Assembly: GCA_947501355.1 (NCBI GenBank)
Contig: CANMVA010000003.1
Span: forward strand, 62,001-126,000
Source: an uncultured Paracoccaceae bacterium
GTDB lineage: Bacteria; Pseudomonadota; Alphaproteobacteria; Rhodobacterales; Rhodobacteraceae
DNA length: 64,000 nt
Reading direction: 5' to 3'
In this document: positions 24,299 through 33,829 of the stretch, in pieces
How positions within the stretch are numbered: position 1 is the first letter of the stretch
Layout: each line of letters begins with the position of its first letter
Translations under genes and position numbers: made by a program
The notes under the pieces: generated by a model
What the model saw: only the letters and a program-made list of their open reading frames with translations
Databases searched by the model: none
Told to the model about the DNA's origin: nothing

Positions 24299-26041
24299 AT
24301 GGCAAATCAACCCAAAACGATGACAACTTTTGCGATCCTGTCACGGCTACTGAGAGAAACGGTTCCTCTGCACAAAGGACTGTACGCATTCATCCTGATA
24401 AGCAGCATCGGTGTGTCAGTCTTCACAGCTGGTCAGGCGTATTCAACAAAGCTAATCGTAAATGATGTCTTTGGAGACGAGCCAGACTTCTCTATACTTC
24501 AGGTTGTAGGGTTTGTGATCTTAATCTTTCTTGGAAAAGCGGTATCACTTTACGCAAATCAGGTCCTCGGAATTATTTTTCATCGCTCAATCGGTGCAAG
24601 ATACCAAAAAAAGCTGTTCGAAGTGTCTTTAAGACAAACAATCGAGTTTTTCAACGAGCACCCTGCGAATCTCATGGCGAGGACGGCCCTTTCCGGAAGA
24701 TCGGCCGGAGCCGCAACAGTTGCCATTTCTAATAAAATGTTGACTGACGCACTGACATTGCTGGCCCTTACCTTCGTGATGGTGAGCCAAACGCCCTTTC
24801 TGTCATCGCTGGTTTTGATACTGGTTCCATTCATCTATCTCATTATCCGGTATCTCACATACCGCATCCGAAATCTTGCCCAAGATGAAGCGGCAATGGA
24901 TGGCGCGATTTACTCTCTAGGATCAGAGACATTTCAGGGAATAAAGACTGTAAAGAGCTTCGGTTTGGAGAACAAGGCGATGTCTCGTTTCGACGGAGCG
25001 CTGATGACAATGCAAACGCGGATGCAGCGTATCGCTCAAATCACCGGGGCTACCATCCCCTTAATGGAATTACTCAGCGGCCTCGCTTTGGCAGCTTTTG
25101 TTCTTTATGTCGGCGGCAACGTGACGGATACCTCCATAAATGTTGGAGCATACACGGCATTTATGACGGCATTCTTGATGGCATATGCGCCTGCACAGAG
25201 GTTGGCTGGAATTTGGGTAAAACTTCAGAGACGAATTCCAATTCTAAAAAAGATGTTTGAGTTACTTGATCAGCCTGCAGGAGACATCAAGACAAAGTCG
25301 GGGAACCCGCCTAAGACAGGTAGACTAAACCTCTCTGAGCTTGAGTTCTCCTATCTGGATCTTCCTGCCATCAACAAAGTTGATGCAATCTTTTTACCAG
25401 GCGATCGAATTGGCATCGTTGGCGCTTCGGGAGCGGGAAAATCGACTTTAATCGACTTAGTCATGGGGTTTGTAGTCCCAACAAAAGGACAGGTTATCCT
25501 AGATGAACAGGATCTTCGGTCCGTTGAACTCGCAGAAAAAATTGAAGTTGAAGCGTATACCTCACAAGAAGTCTTCCTCTTCGACGGCACGATCCGAGAC
25601 AATATCCGCGACGGTAATCCTAACGCGACCGATGCGCAAATCGAGGAAGCTGCCGGCAAAGCAACCGTGCTCGACTTTGTCGACAAACTGCCCAACGGCA
25701 TCGATACGGAAATCGGACCGAACGGCTCCAACCTCTCTGGCGGGCAAAAGCAACGGGTTGGCATCGCGCGCGCCCTGATTAAACCCGCCAAGATCTTCAT
25801 CTATGACGAGGCGACCAGTGCGCTCGACGGCGAGACAGAACAGCGCGTCATGCAGGCCATTCGCGACACCGCACCCGACAGCGTGGTGCTGTTCGTCACG
25901 CACCGCGCCTCGACGCTCGATTGGATGGACAAGGTGCTGGTGCTGGATGAAGGCCGGGTCGTGGCGTTCGACACGGTCGAAAATGTCCGCGCGACATCGG
26001 ACCATTTCAAGGCGATTTTCGCCCCCGCCCCTGCTGCCTAA
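24299..26041 (+). CDS. ABC exporter, fused permease and ATPase (MsbA-like)
   Basis: A 580-residue type IV ABC exporter half-transporter. The N-terminal membrane domain, about residues 20-310, has six hydrophobic segments. The ATPase domain follows with Walker A GASGAGKSTL, Q-loop YTSQEVFLFDGTIRDNI, signature LSGGQKQRVGIARAL, Walker B IFIYDEATSALDGETEQ and H-loop LFVTHRASTLD. The ATG at 24299 is preferred among several in-frame ATGs. By position it may flip a lipid-linked glycan or export a polysaccharide. Base composition changes within the gene: the first 1.3 kb is AT-rich, the last 450 bp GC-rich. It converges on the aminotransferase gene with 4 bp of overlap. Confidence 0.88.
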   Translation: MANQPKTMTTFAILSRLLRETVPLHKGLYAFILISSIGVSVFTAGQAYSTKLIVNDVFGDEPDFSILQVVGFVILIFLGKAVSLYANQVLGIIFHRSIGARYQKKLFEVSLRQTIEFFNEHPANLMARTALSGRSAGAATVAISNKMLTDALTLLALTFVMVSQTPFLSSLVLILVPFIYLIIRYLTYRIRNLAQDEAAMDGAIYSLGSETFQGIKTVKSFGLENKAMSRFDGALMTMQTRMQRIAQITGATIPLMELLSGLALAAFVLYVGGNVTDTSINVGAYTAFMTAFLMAYAPAQRLAGIWVKLQRRIPILKKMFELLDQPAGDIKTKSGNPPKTGRLNLSELEFSYLDLPAINKVDAIFLPGDRIGIVGASGAGKSTLIDLVMGFVVPTKGQVILDEQDLRSVELAEKIEVEAYTSQEVFLFDGTIRDNIRDGNPNATDAQIEEAAGKATVLDFVDKLPNGIDTEIGPNGSNLSGGQKQRVGIARALIKPAKIFIYDEATSALDGETEQRVMQAIRDTAPDSVVLFVTHRASTLDWMDKVLVLDEGRVVAFDTVENVRATSDHFKAIFAPAPAA

Positions 26042-27153
26042 CCGGCTAGCAGAACTTCGATCACCTGATCCTGATCGGCCTCACTCAGATAGGGGTGCAT
26101 GGGCAGGGAAAACACTTGCCCGGCGACCTCTTCGGACACCAGCAGTCCTGCGGGATCGGTCGGGAAAGCCTTGTAGGCCGTCTGCTGATGGAGCGGCATC
26201 GGATAATAGACAACGCTCGGGATACCCGCCTCTTTCAACCGCGCCATAACCGTGTCGCGGGCCGCGCGGTCTTTGGCTTTCAGCGTATACTGCGCCCAGA
26301 CAGACAGCATCCGACCCGGCACGGTCGGAACACTCCAGCGCCCTTCTAAAGCACTTGAATAGCGCGCCGCAATCCTTTGACGTGCCTCGATTTCTTCTTC
26401 ATAGACCGCGAGTTTTTCCAGCAGGATCGCCGCTTGCAGCGTATCCAGACGGGAGTTCATGCCGATCCGCACATTATCGTATTTGTAGTCCCCCTTACCG
26501 TGAAACCGGTAGGAGATCATCAGCTCAGCCAGCGCATCGTCATCCGTGAAGATCGCGCCGCCATCGCCATAACATCCAAGCGGCTTTGCCGGGAAAAACG
26601 ATGTCGTCGTAATCTGTCCAAAGGTGCCAGTGACCTTGTTCCCGATCCGACCCCCAAAGCCTTGCGCACTATCGGCGATAACAACCAGCTCTTCGTCGTG
26701 CGCAATCGGCTCAATCACCGTGTAGTCGGCAGGCAAACCAAACAGGTCGACCGGGATCACAACCTTCGGCGTCAACCCCATCTCGCGCGCCATCGCGATG
26801 CAACGCTTGAGGCTTTCAGGGTCCATGTTGAACGTGTCGGGATCGCAATCCACCATCACCGGCACCGCGCCCATGCAAGGCACAACCTCGGCCGTCGCCG
26901 CGAAGGTGAAGGCCGGGACAAACACTGCATCGCCACCGCGAATATCCAGCGCCATCAGGGCCAGTAGCAAGGCGTCCGTGCCGTTGGCGCAGGTGATCGT
27001 GTGCTTAGCCCCACAAAACGCGGATAGCTGTTCTTCCAGCTCGGCCACTTCCGGCCCGAGGATATACTTCCCATGCGCCAGCACAGCCTGAAGCCGCGCG
27101 TCGATCTTGTCTTTCAGACGCGCTTGCTGAGCGGCCAAGTCAATGAATTGCAT
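26038..27153 (-). CDS. wbpE: DegT/DnrJ/EryC1/StrS aminotransferase (WbpE-like)
   Basis: A 371-residue PLP-dependent sugar aminotransferase, starting MQFIDLAAQQARLKDKIDA as in WbpE homologues. The PLP lysine is in TTSFFPAKPLGCYGDGGAI; other motifs are ANGTDALLLALMAL and GMNSRLDTLQAAIL. In the UDP-ManNAc3NAcA route it would aminate the 3-keto sugar produced by WbpB. A TTG at 27159 overlapping the upstream stop (TTGA) is an alternative start and fits the coupled arrangement. It lies directly downstream of the wbpB-like gene. Confidence 0.87.
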   Translation of the reverse strand: MQFIDLAAQQARLKDKIDARLQAVLAHGKYILGPEVAELEEQLSAFCGAKHTITCANGTDALLLALMALDIRGGDAVFVPAFTFAATAEVVPCMGAVPVMVDCDPDTFNMDPESLKRCIAMAREMGLTPKVVIPVDLFGLPADYTVIEPIAHDEELVVIADSAQGFGGRIGNKVTGTFGQITTTSFFPAKPLGCYGDGGAIFTDDDALAELMISYRFHGKGDYKYDNVRIGMNSRLDTLQAAILLEKLAVYEEEIEARQRIAARYSSALEGRWSVPTVPGRMLSVWAQYTLKAKDRAARDTVMARLKEAGIPSVVYYPMPLHQQTAYKAFPTDPAGLLVSEEVAGQVFSLPMHPYLSEADQDQVIEVLLAG

Positions 27154-27155
27154 CT

Positions 27156-28097
27156 TCAACTCGCCCCGACCAGAATACCTTTCAACATAGGGTGCTGCTC
27201 GCCCTTTCCGGGCTCCAGAGCCGCATCGCGAATATGGCTCACAACCTCAATCGAGGGGCGCACCACGTCCAGCCCATAGCCATTGCCATCCAGCACATTC
27301 TGGTAGCTCGCCGTGTGCAAGTCGGTGAACCCACCGGAAAACTCGATCTCGTCGCCATCCACCGTGATCGAGCGATAGGTCGACTGCCCTTCCGGCGTCT
27401 GCGGCGGCAGGTGGGTGCGATTAATCGACAAAACCCAACGCACACGGGCCTGCTCGAACTCCAGATACCCGGCGGAGCTGTCCGCCGCCCGGTGATGCAC
27501 GATGTTCGTTTTCATCGGCCCAAACACGAAAGACAACATATCATAGAAATGCACGCCGATATTGCTGGCGATGCCGCCCGACTTATGGGTCAGCCCCTTC
27601 CAGGAGGCGTGATACCAGGCGCCACGGGACGTGAAATACCCCAGATCAACATCATGGATCTTGTCCTTCGGCCCTGCCTTGATCTTGTCGCGCAGCGCAA
27701 CAATCGCAGGGTGCAGGCGCAGCTGCAGGATCGTGTTGATCTTGCGGCCCGTCTCAGCCTCCAACTTCGCCAGATCATCCAGATCAGAGGGGTTCAGCAC
27801 CAACGGCTTTTCGCAAATCGCGTCCGCACCCGCGCGCAGGGTGAACGCCATGTGCGACTTGTGCAGGTAGTTAGGAGAGCAAATGCCGATGTAGTCGATC
27901 CCACCACGGTCCTGCACAAAGGCATCGAACTGCTCGAACTCGGTAAAGAAGGCCGCATCGGGGAAATGGCTGTCCATGATCCCAACGGAATCGTTGATGT
28001 CATAAGCCGCAACCAGCGTGCCGCACGTCTCTTTCATCGCTTTCAGATGGCGCGGCGCGATGTAGCCGGCGGCTCCGATCAGGGCGTAATTGGTCAT
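27156..28097 (-). CDS. wbpB: Gfo/Idh/MocA oxidoreductase (WbpB-like)
   Basis: A 313-residue NAD-dependent sugar oxidoreductase. MTNYALIGAAGYIAPRHLKA at the N-terminus is the Rossmann motif typical of WbpB/WlbA. It continues with GICSPNYLHKSH and CEKPLVLNPSDLDDL, with the Glu-Lys-Pro catalytic lysine. In Pseudomonas WbpB oxidises UDP-GlcNAcA at C3. The ATG at 28097 has a GAGGAA ribosome-binding site. It follows the wbpA-like gene by 10 bp and overlaps or abuts wbpE, forming a wbpA-wbpB-wbpE operon. Confidence 0.88.
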   Translation of the reverse strand: MTNYALIGAAGYIAPRHLKAMKETCGTLVAAYDINDSVGIMDSHFPDAAFFTEFEQFDAFVQDRGGIDYIGICSPNYLHKSHMAFTLRAGADAICEKPLVLNPSDLDDLAKLEAETGRKINTILQLRLHPAIVALRDKIKAGPKDKIHDVDLGYFTSRGAWYHASWKGLTHKSGGIASNIGVHFYDMLSFVFGPMKTNIVHHRAADSSAGYLEFEQARVRWVLSINRTHLPPQTPEGQSTYRSITVDGDEIEFSGGFTDLHTASYQNVLDGNGYGLDVVRPSIEVVSHIRDAALEPGKGEQHPMLKGILVGAS

Positions 28098-28107
28098 GTC
28101 TTGTTCC

Positions 28108-29409
28108 TCAAGCGCGGCGGATATGATCGCCGCCATCGCGGAATTTCCCGCGGGTGTCCACGACAATCTTGGCGTGGGTGCGGATCATCTCATAGTCGAA
28201 ATCGGAGTGATCGGTCAGCAGGATCACCGCATCATAGGAGGCTAGGCTCTCCGGCGTCAGATCAACCGAGCTGAGATCAAAATCATGCTCCCGCATCTCG
28301 GGGAAGATGGGCACATTCGGATCGGAATAAGCGACTTCCGCGCCCCAATCCCGAAGCAGCTCCATCACGAAGACCGAGGGGCTTTCGCGCATGTCATCCA
28401 CATCGCGTTTATAGGCAATCCCCAAAGCCAGAACCTTGGCGTCTTTCAACGACTTACCGGCCTCATTTAAAGCGCGTACCGTCTTGTCGACGACATATTG
28501 CGGCATCTTCTGATTGATCTCACCCGCCAGTTCGATGAACCGCGTATGCAGCCCATACTCCCGCGCTTTCCAGGTCAGATAGAACGGATCAATCGGGATA
28601 CAGTGCCCACCGATCCCCGGCCCCGGATAATAGGCGGTGAAGCCAAACGGCTTGGTGGCGGCGGCATCAATCACCTCGAAGATGTCCAGATCCATGGCGT
28701 CCGCCACGATCTTCATCTCGTTCACCAGACCGATATTAATCGAGCGGTGAATATTCTCCAAGAGCTTGACCATCTCCGCCGCCTCGGTCGAGCTGACCGG
28801 CACCACATGATCAATGAACGCCCCATAAAGCGAGACACCTGCGTCCAGACAGGCTTTGGTATGCCCACCCACGATCTTCGGAATGTTCTGCGTGTTGAAA
28901 TTCGCATTACCGGGGTCTTCGCGTTCCGGCGAGTAGACGAGGTAGAAATCCGTGCCAACCTCAAGCCCGGCCTCCTGCACATAGGGCAGAAGAACCTCTT
29001 TCGTCGTCCCCGGCCACGTCGTGCTTTCAAGGCTCAGAAGCTGCCCTTTGCGCAAGTAAGGCGCAATCGAGTCCATCGTGGCGGTGACAAAACTCAGATC
29101 CGGCTCGCGGGTCACATCCAGAGGCGTCGGCACACAAACAATGAGCGCATCACATTCTGCTGCGCGCGCAAAGTCAGTTGTCGCCACAAAGCCAGATTGA
29201 CGCATGATATCGATGTGATCCGCCAAAACATGCTTGATCGGGCTTTGACCAGAATTTAGTTGCTCTACCCGATTTTCCACAACATCAAAACCCAATACTG
29301 TCAGGCCCACTTCTGAAATGCGTAAGGCCAAAGGAATACCAACATATCCTAAACCGATTACGCCAATTTTTTGCGCTCTATAGTCGGTCAAATCGTAACT
29401 CTCTTTCAA
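28108..29409 (-). CDS. wbpA: Nucleotide sugar dehydrogenase (WbpA/UDP-GlcNAc 6-dehydrogenase type)
   Basis: A UDP-sugar 6-dehydrogenase of about 433 residues: Rossmann motif [54 protein letters not shown], and [17 protein letters not shown] with the catalytic Cys. It oxidises UDP-GlcNAc or UDP-GalNAc to the uronic acid. The frame is open further upstream to 29640, but the family start is near the Rossmann motif; the best candidate is TTG at 29409 ([10 protein letters not shown]), with AGAAGG upstream. The extra 5' frame appears to be the tail of a decayed glycosyltransferase. Confidence 0.87.
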   Translation of the reverse strand: MKESYDLTDYRAQKIGVIGLGYVGIPLALRISEVGLTVLGFDVVENRVEQLNSGQSPIKHVLADHIDIMRQSGFVATTDFARAAECDALIVCVPTPLDVTREPDLSFVTATMDSIAPYLRKGQLLSLESTTWPGTTKEVLLPYVQEAGLEVGTDFYLVYSPEREDPGNANFNTQNIPKIVGGHTKACLDAGVSLYGAFIDHVVPVSSTEAAEMVKLLENIHRSINIGLVNEMKIVADAMDLDIFEVIDAAATKPFGFTAYYPGPGIGGHCIPIDPFYLTWKAREYGLHTRFIELAGEINQKMPQYVVDKTVRALNEAGKSLKDAKVLALGIAYKRDVDDMRESPSVFVMELLRDWGAEVAYSDPNVPIFPEMREHDFDLSSVDLTPESLASYDAVILLTDHSDFDYEMIRTHAKIVVDTRGKFRDGGDHIRRA

Positions 29410-30361
29410 GTTGCCGCCTTCTCGATCACAATCGGCCTTAAACGATTTTCGAAAGAATTTTTCAAGTAGGCGAATATGTTTTGGTTTGTCTCCGCTCCGC
29501 CAAACCACAGAAAGAACGACGGCACAGTTCTCAACTAGAAAAAAGCAAATGAAGATTTTTGTTGAACCGCCGCCTGTTTTCGCGACGTGCTTCATGTATG
29601 TCCAGCACAGTCTCGCGCTTCTGGCTTTCAATCGTGACACGCAAGCCCGAAAGGCACGATGCGATCGCGATACGTTGCATTTTTGCGGTATTTTTAATTC
29701 GTATTTCTCCGAACTCTAAACAGCCAACAGGACGCGTGAAATGCCGGCGAGTCTGATCTGTTATCTTCGACATCTTGCGAGATTTCTTCGCTAACTTTGG
29801 TAGAGCAAACTCAGTAGGAGCAGTCTCAAAACGAAGCATAGCCCATAGATAACTTTCCGGTATCCAGCCAAATCTCAATGCCCATGGCGTCCAATTGAGA
29901 TCCAAAGAAATGACATTATAGCTCCGCCGATCAAAGAGCGGTTTTCTTTGTCGAATTAGGATTTCACTCACATGAAAATCGAAAAAGGGTATCACGCCGC
30001 AAGTCGGTTCGGGCCCATTACCGTCCTTAATGACTTCTAAATTTGTCTTCTCCTGATCGCTTTTTCTCAAAACGACCCTACGCAGATCGGTGTCTGATAC
30101 ACCAGTGACTGTGATTGCACTGGCATCTATAGCACTCAACAGCTCTGTTAGTTCATGTCCTATTCGCGAAGCCAAGAGTGACTCTTCGACAAAGACATTA
30201 ACCGAGATTGATCCGGTTTGTTCATTTTCCGGAAGACGAAAGGCGCGAAAATCCTTCGCTTCTAAATCCACCTGACCAATCCGAGATGACTTCTGTTTCG
30301 TAAGCACCGCACCGCACTTCTCGATAATATGTTGACCGCCAAACGTTTTTTTGTTGTGCAC
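29410..30361 (-). pseudogene. Probable frameshifted glycosyltransferase remnant
   Basis: An open frame of 276 codons (30361 down to 29531) contains ISVNVFVEESLLASRIGHEL and YNVISLDLNWTPWALRFGWI followed by SYLWAMLRFETAPTEFALPK. This pattern is reminiscent of GT4-type proteins in which an NVxG...R motif precedes a conserved W-E-P block. After it stops, a different frame continues toward wbpA with [11 protein letters not shown], then [20 protein letters not shown], resembling the next block of such enzymes (S-xx-RKNP-x-AI-x-AF). The similarity was judged by eye. An intact gene of unknown function is the alternative, since the first frame alone is long and open. Base composition is AT-rich like the rest of the island. 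Confidence 0.4.
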
Positions 30362-30391
30362 CTCTAACCTTGTTAAGCAAGTAGGTTAAAG

Positions 30392-32317
30392 ATGCAATAT
30401 CGCTCTGACATTGATGCACTTCGGGGGATTGCCGTAGGAGCGGTTCTCCTGTTTCATGCCTTTCCCAAAGCTCTCCCTGGGGGATATCTGGGCGTCGATG
30501 TCTTCTTTGTAATCTCTGGCTTCTTGATAACCAATATTCTGTTTCACGACTGCAAAGAAGATCGGTTTTCACTTCTAAACTTTTATCAAAGAAGGATGGC
30601 GAGATTACTACCGTCTCTCATCGTCGTCTTGGCATGCGCCCTAGCCCTCGGCTGGCTCTTCTTATTTGATGACGAATTCGAACAATTGGGATTTCATGTC
30701 TTTAGATCGAGTATCTACTGGATGAACTTCACGCTGATTGACGAGATTGGCTATTTCGACGTCGATGCAATTTACAAACCACTTCTTCATCTCTGGTCAC
30801 TGGGTGTCGAAGAACACTTCTATATTATTTGGCCTCTCGTCTTCTTGGTGTTTGGGAAATCTCTACACAGACTTCGCATTTGCCTTTGGGTTATTGCTTT
30901 TGGCTCGTTTGTTTATAGTCTTTTCCTATTCAGCTCCGATCCGAACGTTGCCTTTTTTCATTCATTGGCAAGGTTTTGGCAGCTTTCTGTTGGTGGCTTG
31001 CTCGCACTTTATTCCGTTAGCAAGAAAACCAGCATTCCTTCTGTCGGCTGGGCTGGACTAGTCCTTTTATTTTCTTCTCTTCTTCTTTTTGATAAGACCG
31101 ATACCCACCCTGCCATCACTCTGCTCCCAACACTTTCAGCTATGCTTATTATCGCCGGCAAGGTCACATTGCCGATGTATGGCGGGCTGCGGCAAGCCGG
31201 GTTGATTAGCTATCCACTTTACCTTTGGCACTGGGTCGTAATTGCGTTCATGTCAATTCTGACTGGGAGTGAACTTGCGGCACCTCTTGCATGGACAGCC
31301 TTGGCCATATCATTTGGACTAGCCTATCTAAATTATCGCTTCATCGAGCCGCTTAGATATCGCCCAAGAGCGACCCGGGTCCTCATTCCTGTTGTGTTGG
31401 CTGTTGGCGTCACTGGCGGATTGGTCGATGTAAATGAAGGCCTCCCGAACCGAACACAACTCACCACACTGAGTGAACTCGAAAAGCAACTTGAGCGAGG
31501 AGCAAAAGCTGATGACACCTGCCAGTCGGTTGCATCCACTTATCTCTCAGATGAGCGTTTGTTTGCATACTGCCGGGCATCTGACGACGTCGCCGATGGC
31601 GGGCTTGTGATTGCATTAGTCGGCGACAGCCACGCGCACGCGCTTTTCGATGGCTTTGAAAGGGTAGCGCGTGAGAATGGGTATTCGACGCTATTGTTAG
31701 CGAACAGTTCCTGCCCCGTTCTCGAAGGCTTTCGTTGGGGTCGAAATTCAAATGAGAAAGATAGATGCGCGGCTGCAATTGAACAGATCCTGTCTTTGAC
31801 AGAGAACATGCCAAACATCGAGAAGGTGATTATAAGCACTCGCGGCCCTGTTTATCTGCATGGTGAAGTAAGCGGATCGTTCACTCAGGAAAGCGTGGAA
31901 CAAAGCCTAATCACCGTCTCTGATCCATCTCTCAGCTATGACGATATTCGTGACGGTTTGGCGCGCACAGCCACTCGTCTTTCACAAGCGGGCATAGCCG
32001 AAATATACTACCTACTTGAGAACCCAGAACTGGACTTCAACCCGAAAATAAGTGTCCCAAGGCCCTTTCTGGCGCGGCTAGAAACAAGAACGATGCAACG
32101 CGATCTCTACGAGCTAAGAATGCAGCCTTACAAAAATGCGATACAAAACGGCGCAAGTGAAAACGTGACTATTCTCGATCCAACTGAGTTTTTCTGCGAC
32201 ATCGAGCAGTGCTTCCACTTTCTTGGCGGGCAACTTTACTCCGATGATGACCACACATCAATTTTCGGCGCAGAAATGCTGACGCGGCATCTCGATCAGA
32301 TCATTTTCAACGACTGA
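30392..32317 (+). CDS. Acyltransferase 3 with C-terminal SGNH domain (OafA/YrhL-like)
   Basis: A 641-residue membrane O-acyltransferase that would add acetyl or other acyl groups to a surface glycan. The N-terminal AT3 domain begins YRSDIDALRGIAVGAVLLFH and YLGVDVFFVISGFLIT, with about ten membrane segments over residues 1-340, including LHLWSLGVEEHFYIIWP. The C-terminal SGNH-like domain has ALVGDSHAHALFDGF with the nucleophilic Ser and a C-terminal DDDHTSIFGAEML holding the Asp-His pair. It is the only plus-strand gene among minus-strand neighbours here and converges on a small unknown gene with 11 bp of overlap. Confidence 0.92.
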   Translation: MQYRSDIDALRGIAVGAVLLFHAFPKALPGGYLGVDVFFVISGFLITNILFHDCKEDRFSLLNFYQRRMARLLPSLIVVLACALALGWLFLFDDEFEQLGFHVFRSSIYWMNFTLIDEIGYFDVDAIYKPLLHLWSLGVEEHFYIIWPLVFLVFGKSLHRLRICLWVIAFGSFVYSLFLFSSDPNVAFFHSLARFWQLSVGGLLALYSVSKKTSIPSVGWAGLVLLFSSLLLFDKTDTHPAITLLPTLSAMLIIAGKVTLPMYGGLRQAGLISYPLYLWHWVVIAFMSILTGSELAAPLAWTALAISFGLAYLNYRFIEPLRYRPRATRVLIPVVLAVGVTGGLVDVNEGLPNRTQLTTLSELEKQLERGAKADDTCQSVASTYLSDERLFAYCRASDDVADGGLVIALVGDSHAHALFDGFERVARENGYSTLLLANSSCPVLEGFRWGRNSNEKDRCAAAIEQILSLTENMPNIEKVIISTRGPVYLHGEVSGSFTQESVEQSLITVSDPSLSYDDIRDGLARTATRLSQAGIAEIYYLLENPELDFNPKISVPRPFLARLETRTMQRDLYELRMQPYKNAIQNGASENVTILDPTEFFCDIEQCFHFLGGQLYSDDDHTSIFGAEMLTRHLDQIIFND

Positions 32318-32672
32318 GTGGTTCAAGCCCAGCCCAATAGAGCAAGCTAGGTGCCAAATCTAAGAGCTCATCCGGGTAGATAAGCCCGACAATTTCGGAT
32401 TGCGTCAGCGCGGTCTCACAAAAACAAAGAGAGTTAAATGTCGCGTGGTTCACCGGCAATATTTTGCAGAAACAAACAGCGTAAAGATCCGGCAGATCAG
32501 AAGTCCATGACTGCTCGCCGTCGTGGAATATAGCCGACATATCGGTAACTCGCCCATCGCGTGCTGTCCAATAGGGACCGCGTAAGAAAGGCCCGCCCCC
32601 AAATCGCGCGTTTTGCGAAAGAAGTTCCTCAAGGACCCGGCCCGTCAAAAGCAACTTCTTAGGCACGGTCAT
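32307..32672 (-). CDS. Hypothetical protein coupled to a glycosyltransferase gene
   Basis: A 121-residue protein, MTVPKKLLLTGRVLEELLSQ onward, with no signal peptide or membrane helix and three Cys-containing stretches (YAVCFCKILPV, SLCFCETAL). I do not recognise a family. Its ATG overlaps the stop of the upstream family-2 glycosyltransferase by 4 bp (ATGA), which supports it being a real, translated gene of the polysaccharide island. It may be a subunit or accessory of the glycosyltransferase, which is inference only. Confidence 0.55.
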   Translation of the reverse strand: MTVPKKLLLTGRVLEELLSQNARFGGGPFLRGPYWTARDGRVTDMSAIFHDGEQSWTSDLPDLYAVCFCKILPVNHATFNSLCFCETALTQSEIVGLIYPDELLDLAPSLLYWAGLEPLSR

Positions 32673-33811
32673 GTTGCATAACCTAAATAGCTCATCAAAG
32701 CTCTTCGCTCAGTTCCATCAGCGGCGATAAAGCGCCGGATCGCTGGCAAAGGCATATAGTCAAATTCCCAGGTTGAGGCGCCCTCTTCCCAGACGACATC
32801 AAAAAAGGCCTCGTTTCTGACATTTTGCATAAATGTCAAACTCACGTCATTCATCGCCGGAATATAGCAAGTCTTCTTTTGCTCTATGGCTGCGCAAAGA
32901 TCAGCATAAGCTGGTCTTGCGCCGTCCACATGTTCCAAAACGAGATCCTGTGCCTCATCCCATTTTCTATTGCGAAGCAGAACTGTCAGGTTTCGGCGCA
33001 ACCTGTCACTTATTTCCGTTCCTAGAGTAGGCAACTTAAATTCGCCCGCAAGTTCATATTCACGCAGTGAAGCGCGCCGCAGACGCATGCGAACAAATTC
33101 TAAACGCGCTGGCTTAGAGTATTGGTAAAAAAGGCTGTCTTCCTTTCTTGCCGAAGCAAGAACACGGGATTTGGTCTTGTTGCGAGTTGAATCCGCCGCC
33201 CAGCGATATCGCACGACCTCTGCATCGCAATAAGCAAGCTCCTCCATCGTCGCGACCAAACCGAAGATATCATAGTCACCGACAAACCCGATGTAATTGG
33301 GCGCGAGCATATCCATGACCTTTGAATCAAGGCGCCACATGATGGCACAGCCATTGATGACATTCCGAGACCAAATCTCTTTCTTTATGAACTCGGGATC
33401 CGGAACCCAAACAGTGTCATCCTGGCCGGGGCTTTCATATCTTGCGCGCGCTATGACAGCCGCGACCTGCGGGTTTTGCTCGAAGGTTTCGACCATCGCA
33501 CCAATACCACCGGGGATTGATAGATCGTCCGAAGGCAAAAGAATGCAGACGTCTCCTTTCGATATTTGCAAACCAAGCTGGAAGGTATAGCTAGAGGCCA
33601 CAATACCCGTACCCGGCTTCTTGAGCAGTCGTGTCTTAGGATAACCTGCAACAATCGGTGCAAGATCTATCTTGCTGCCATCGTCGACAATAACATGCTC
33701 ATAGTTCTCATATCCTTGAGCCGCGACAGATTGCAGACATTCCTCAAACAAGGGCAACCGACCATTGGCTTCATCGATGTAGACATATGTAAAAACGGTG
33801 ACTTTGAGCAT
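32669..33811 (-). CDS. Glycosyltransferase family 2 protein
   Basis: A 380-residue GT-A fold glycosyltransferase. It begins LKVTVFTYVYIDEANGRLPL, followed by CLQSVAAQGYENYEHVIVDD with the nucleotide-binding Asp pair, then GDVCILLPSDDLSIPGG with the DxD-like motif. The C-terminal 150 residues are unfamiliar and may bind the acceptor. No membrane segment is seen, so it is probably peripheral at the inner face of the membrane. It is the middle gene of a minus-strand series with two other glycosyltransferases upstream. Confidence 0.83.
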   Translation of the reverse strand: MLKVTVFTYVYIDEANGRLPLFEECLQSVAAQGYENYEHVIVDDGSKIDLAPIVAGYPKTRLLKKPGTGIVASSYTFQLGLQISKGDVCILLPSDDLSIPGGIGAMVETFEQNPQVAAVIARARYESPGQDDTVWVPDPEFIKKEIWSRNVINGCAIMWRLDSKVMDMLAPNYIGFVGDYDIFGLVATMEELAYCDAEVVRYRWAADSTRNKTKSRVLASARKEDSLFYQYSKPARLEFVRMRLRRASLREYELAGEFKLPTLGTEISDRLRRNLTVLLRNRKWDEAQDLVLEHVDGARPAYADLCAAIEQKKTCYIPAMNDVSLTFMQNVRNEAFFDVVWEEGASTWEFDYMPLPAIRRFIAADGTERRALMSYLGYAT

Positions 33812-33829
33812 TTCAGATAATTGATGGGA

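Noticed and set aside
28108-29640. A 510-residue WbpA with an N-terminal extension
   Set aside because: The dehydrogenase family starts close to the Rossmann motif; the extension reads like the tail of a broken glycosyltransferase.
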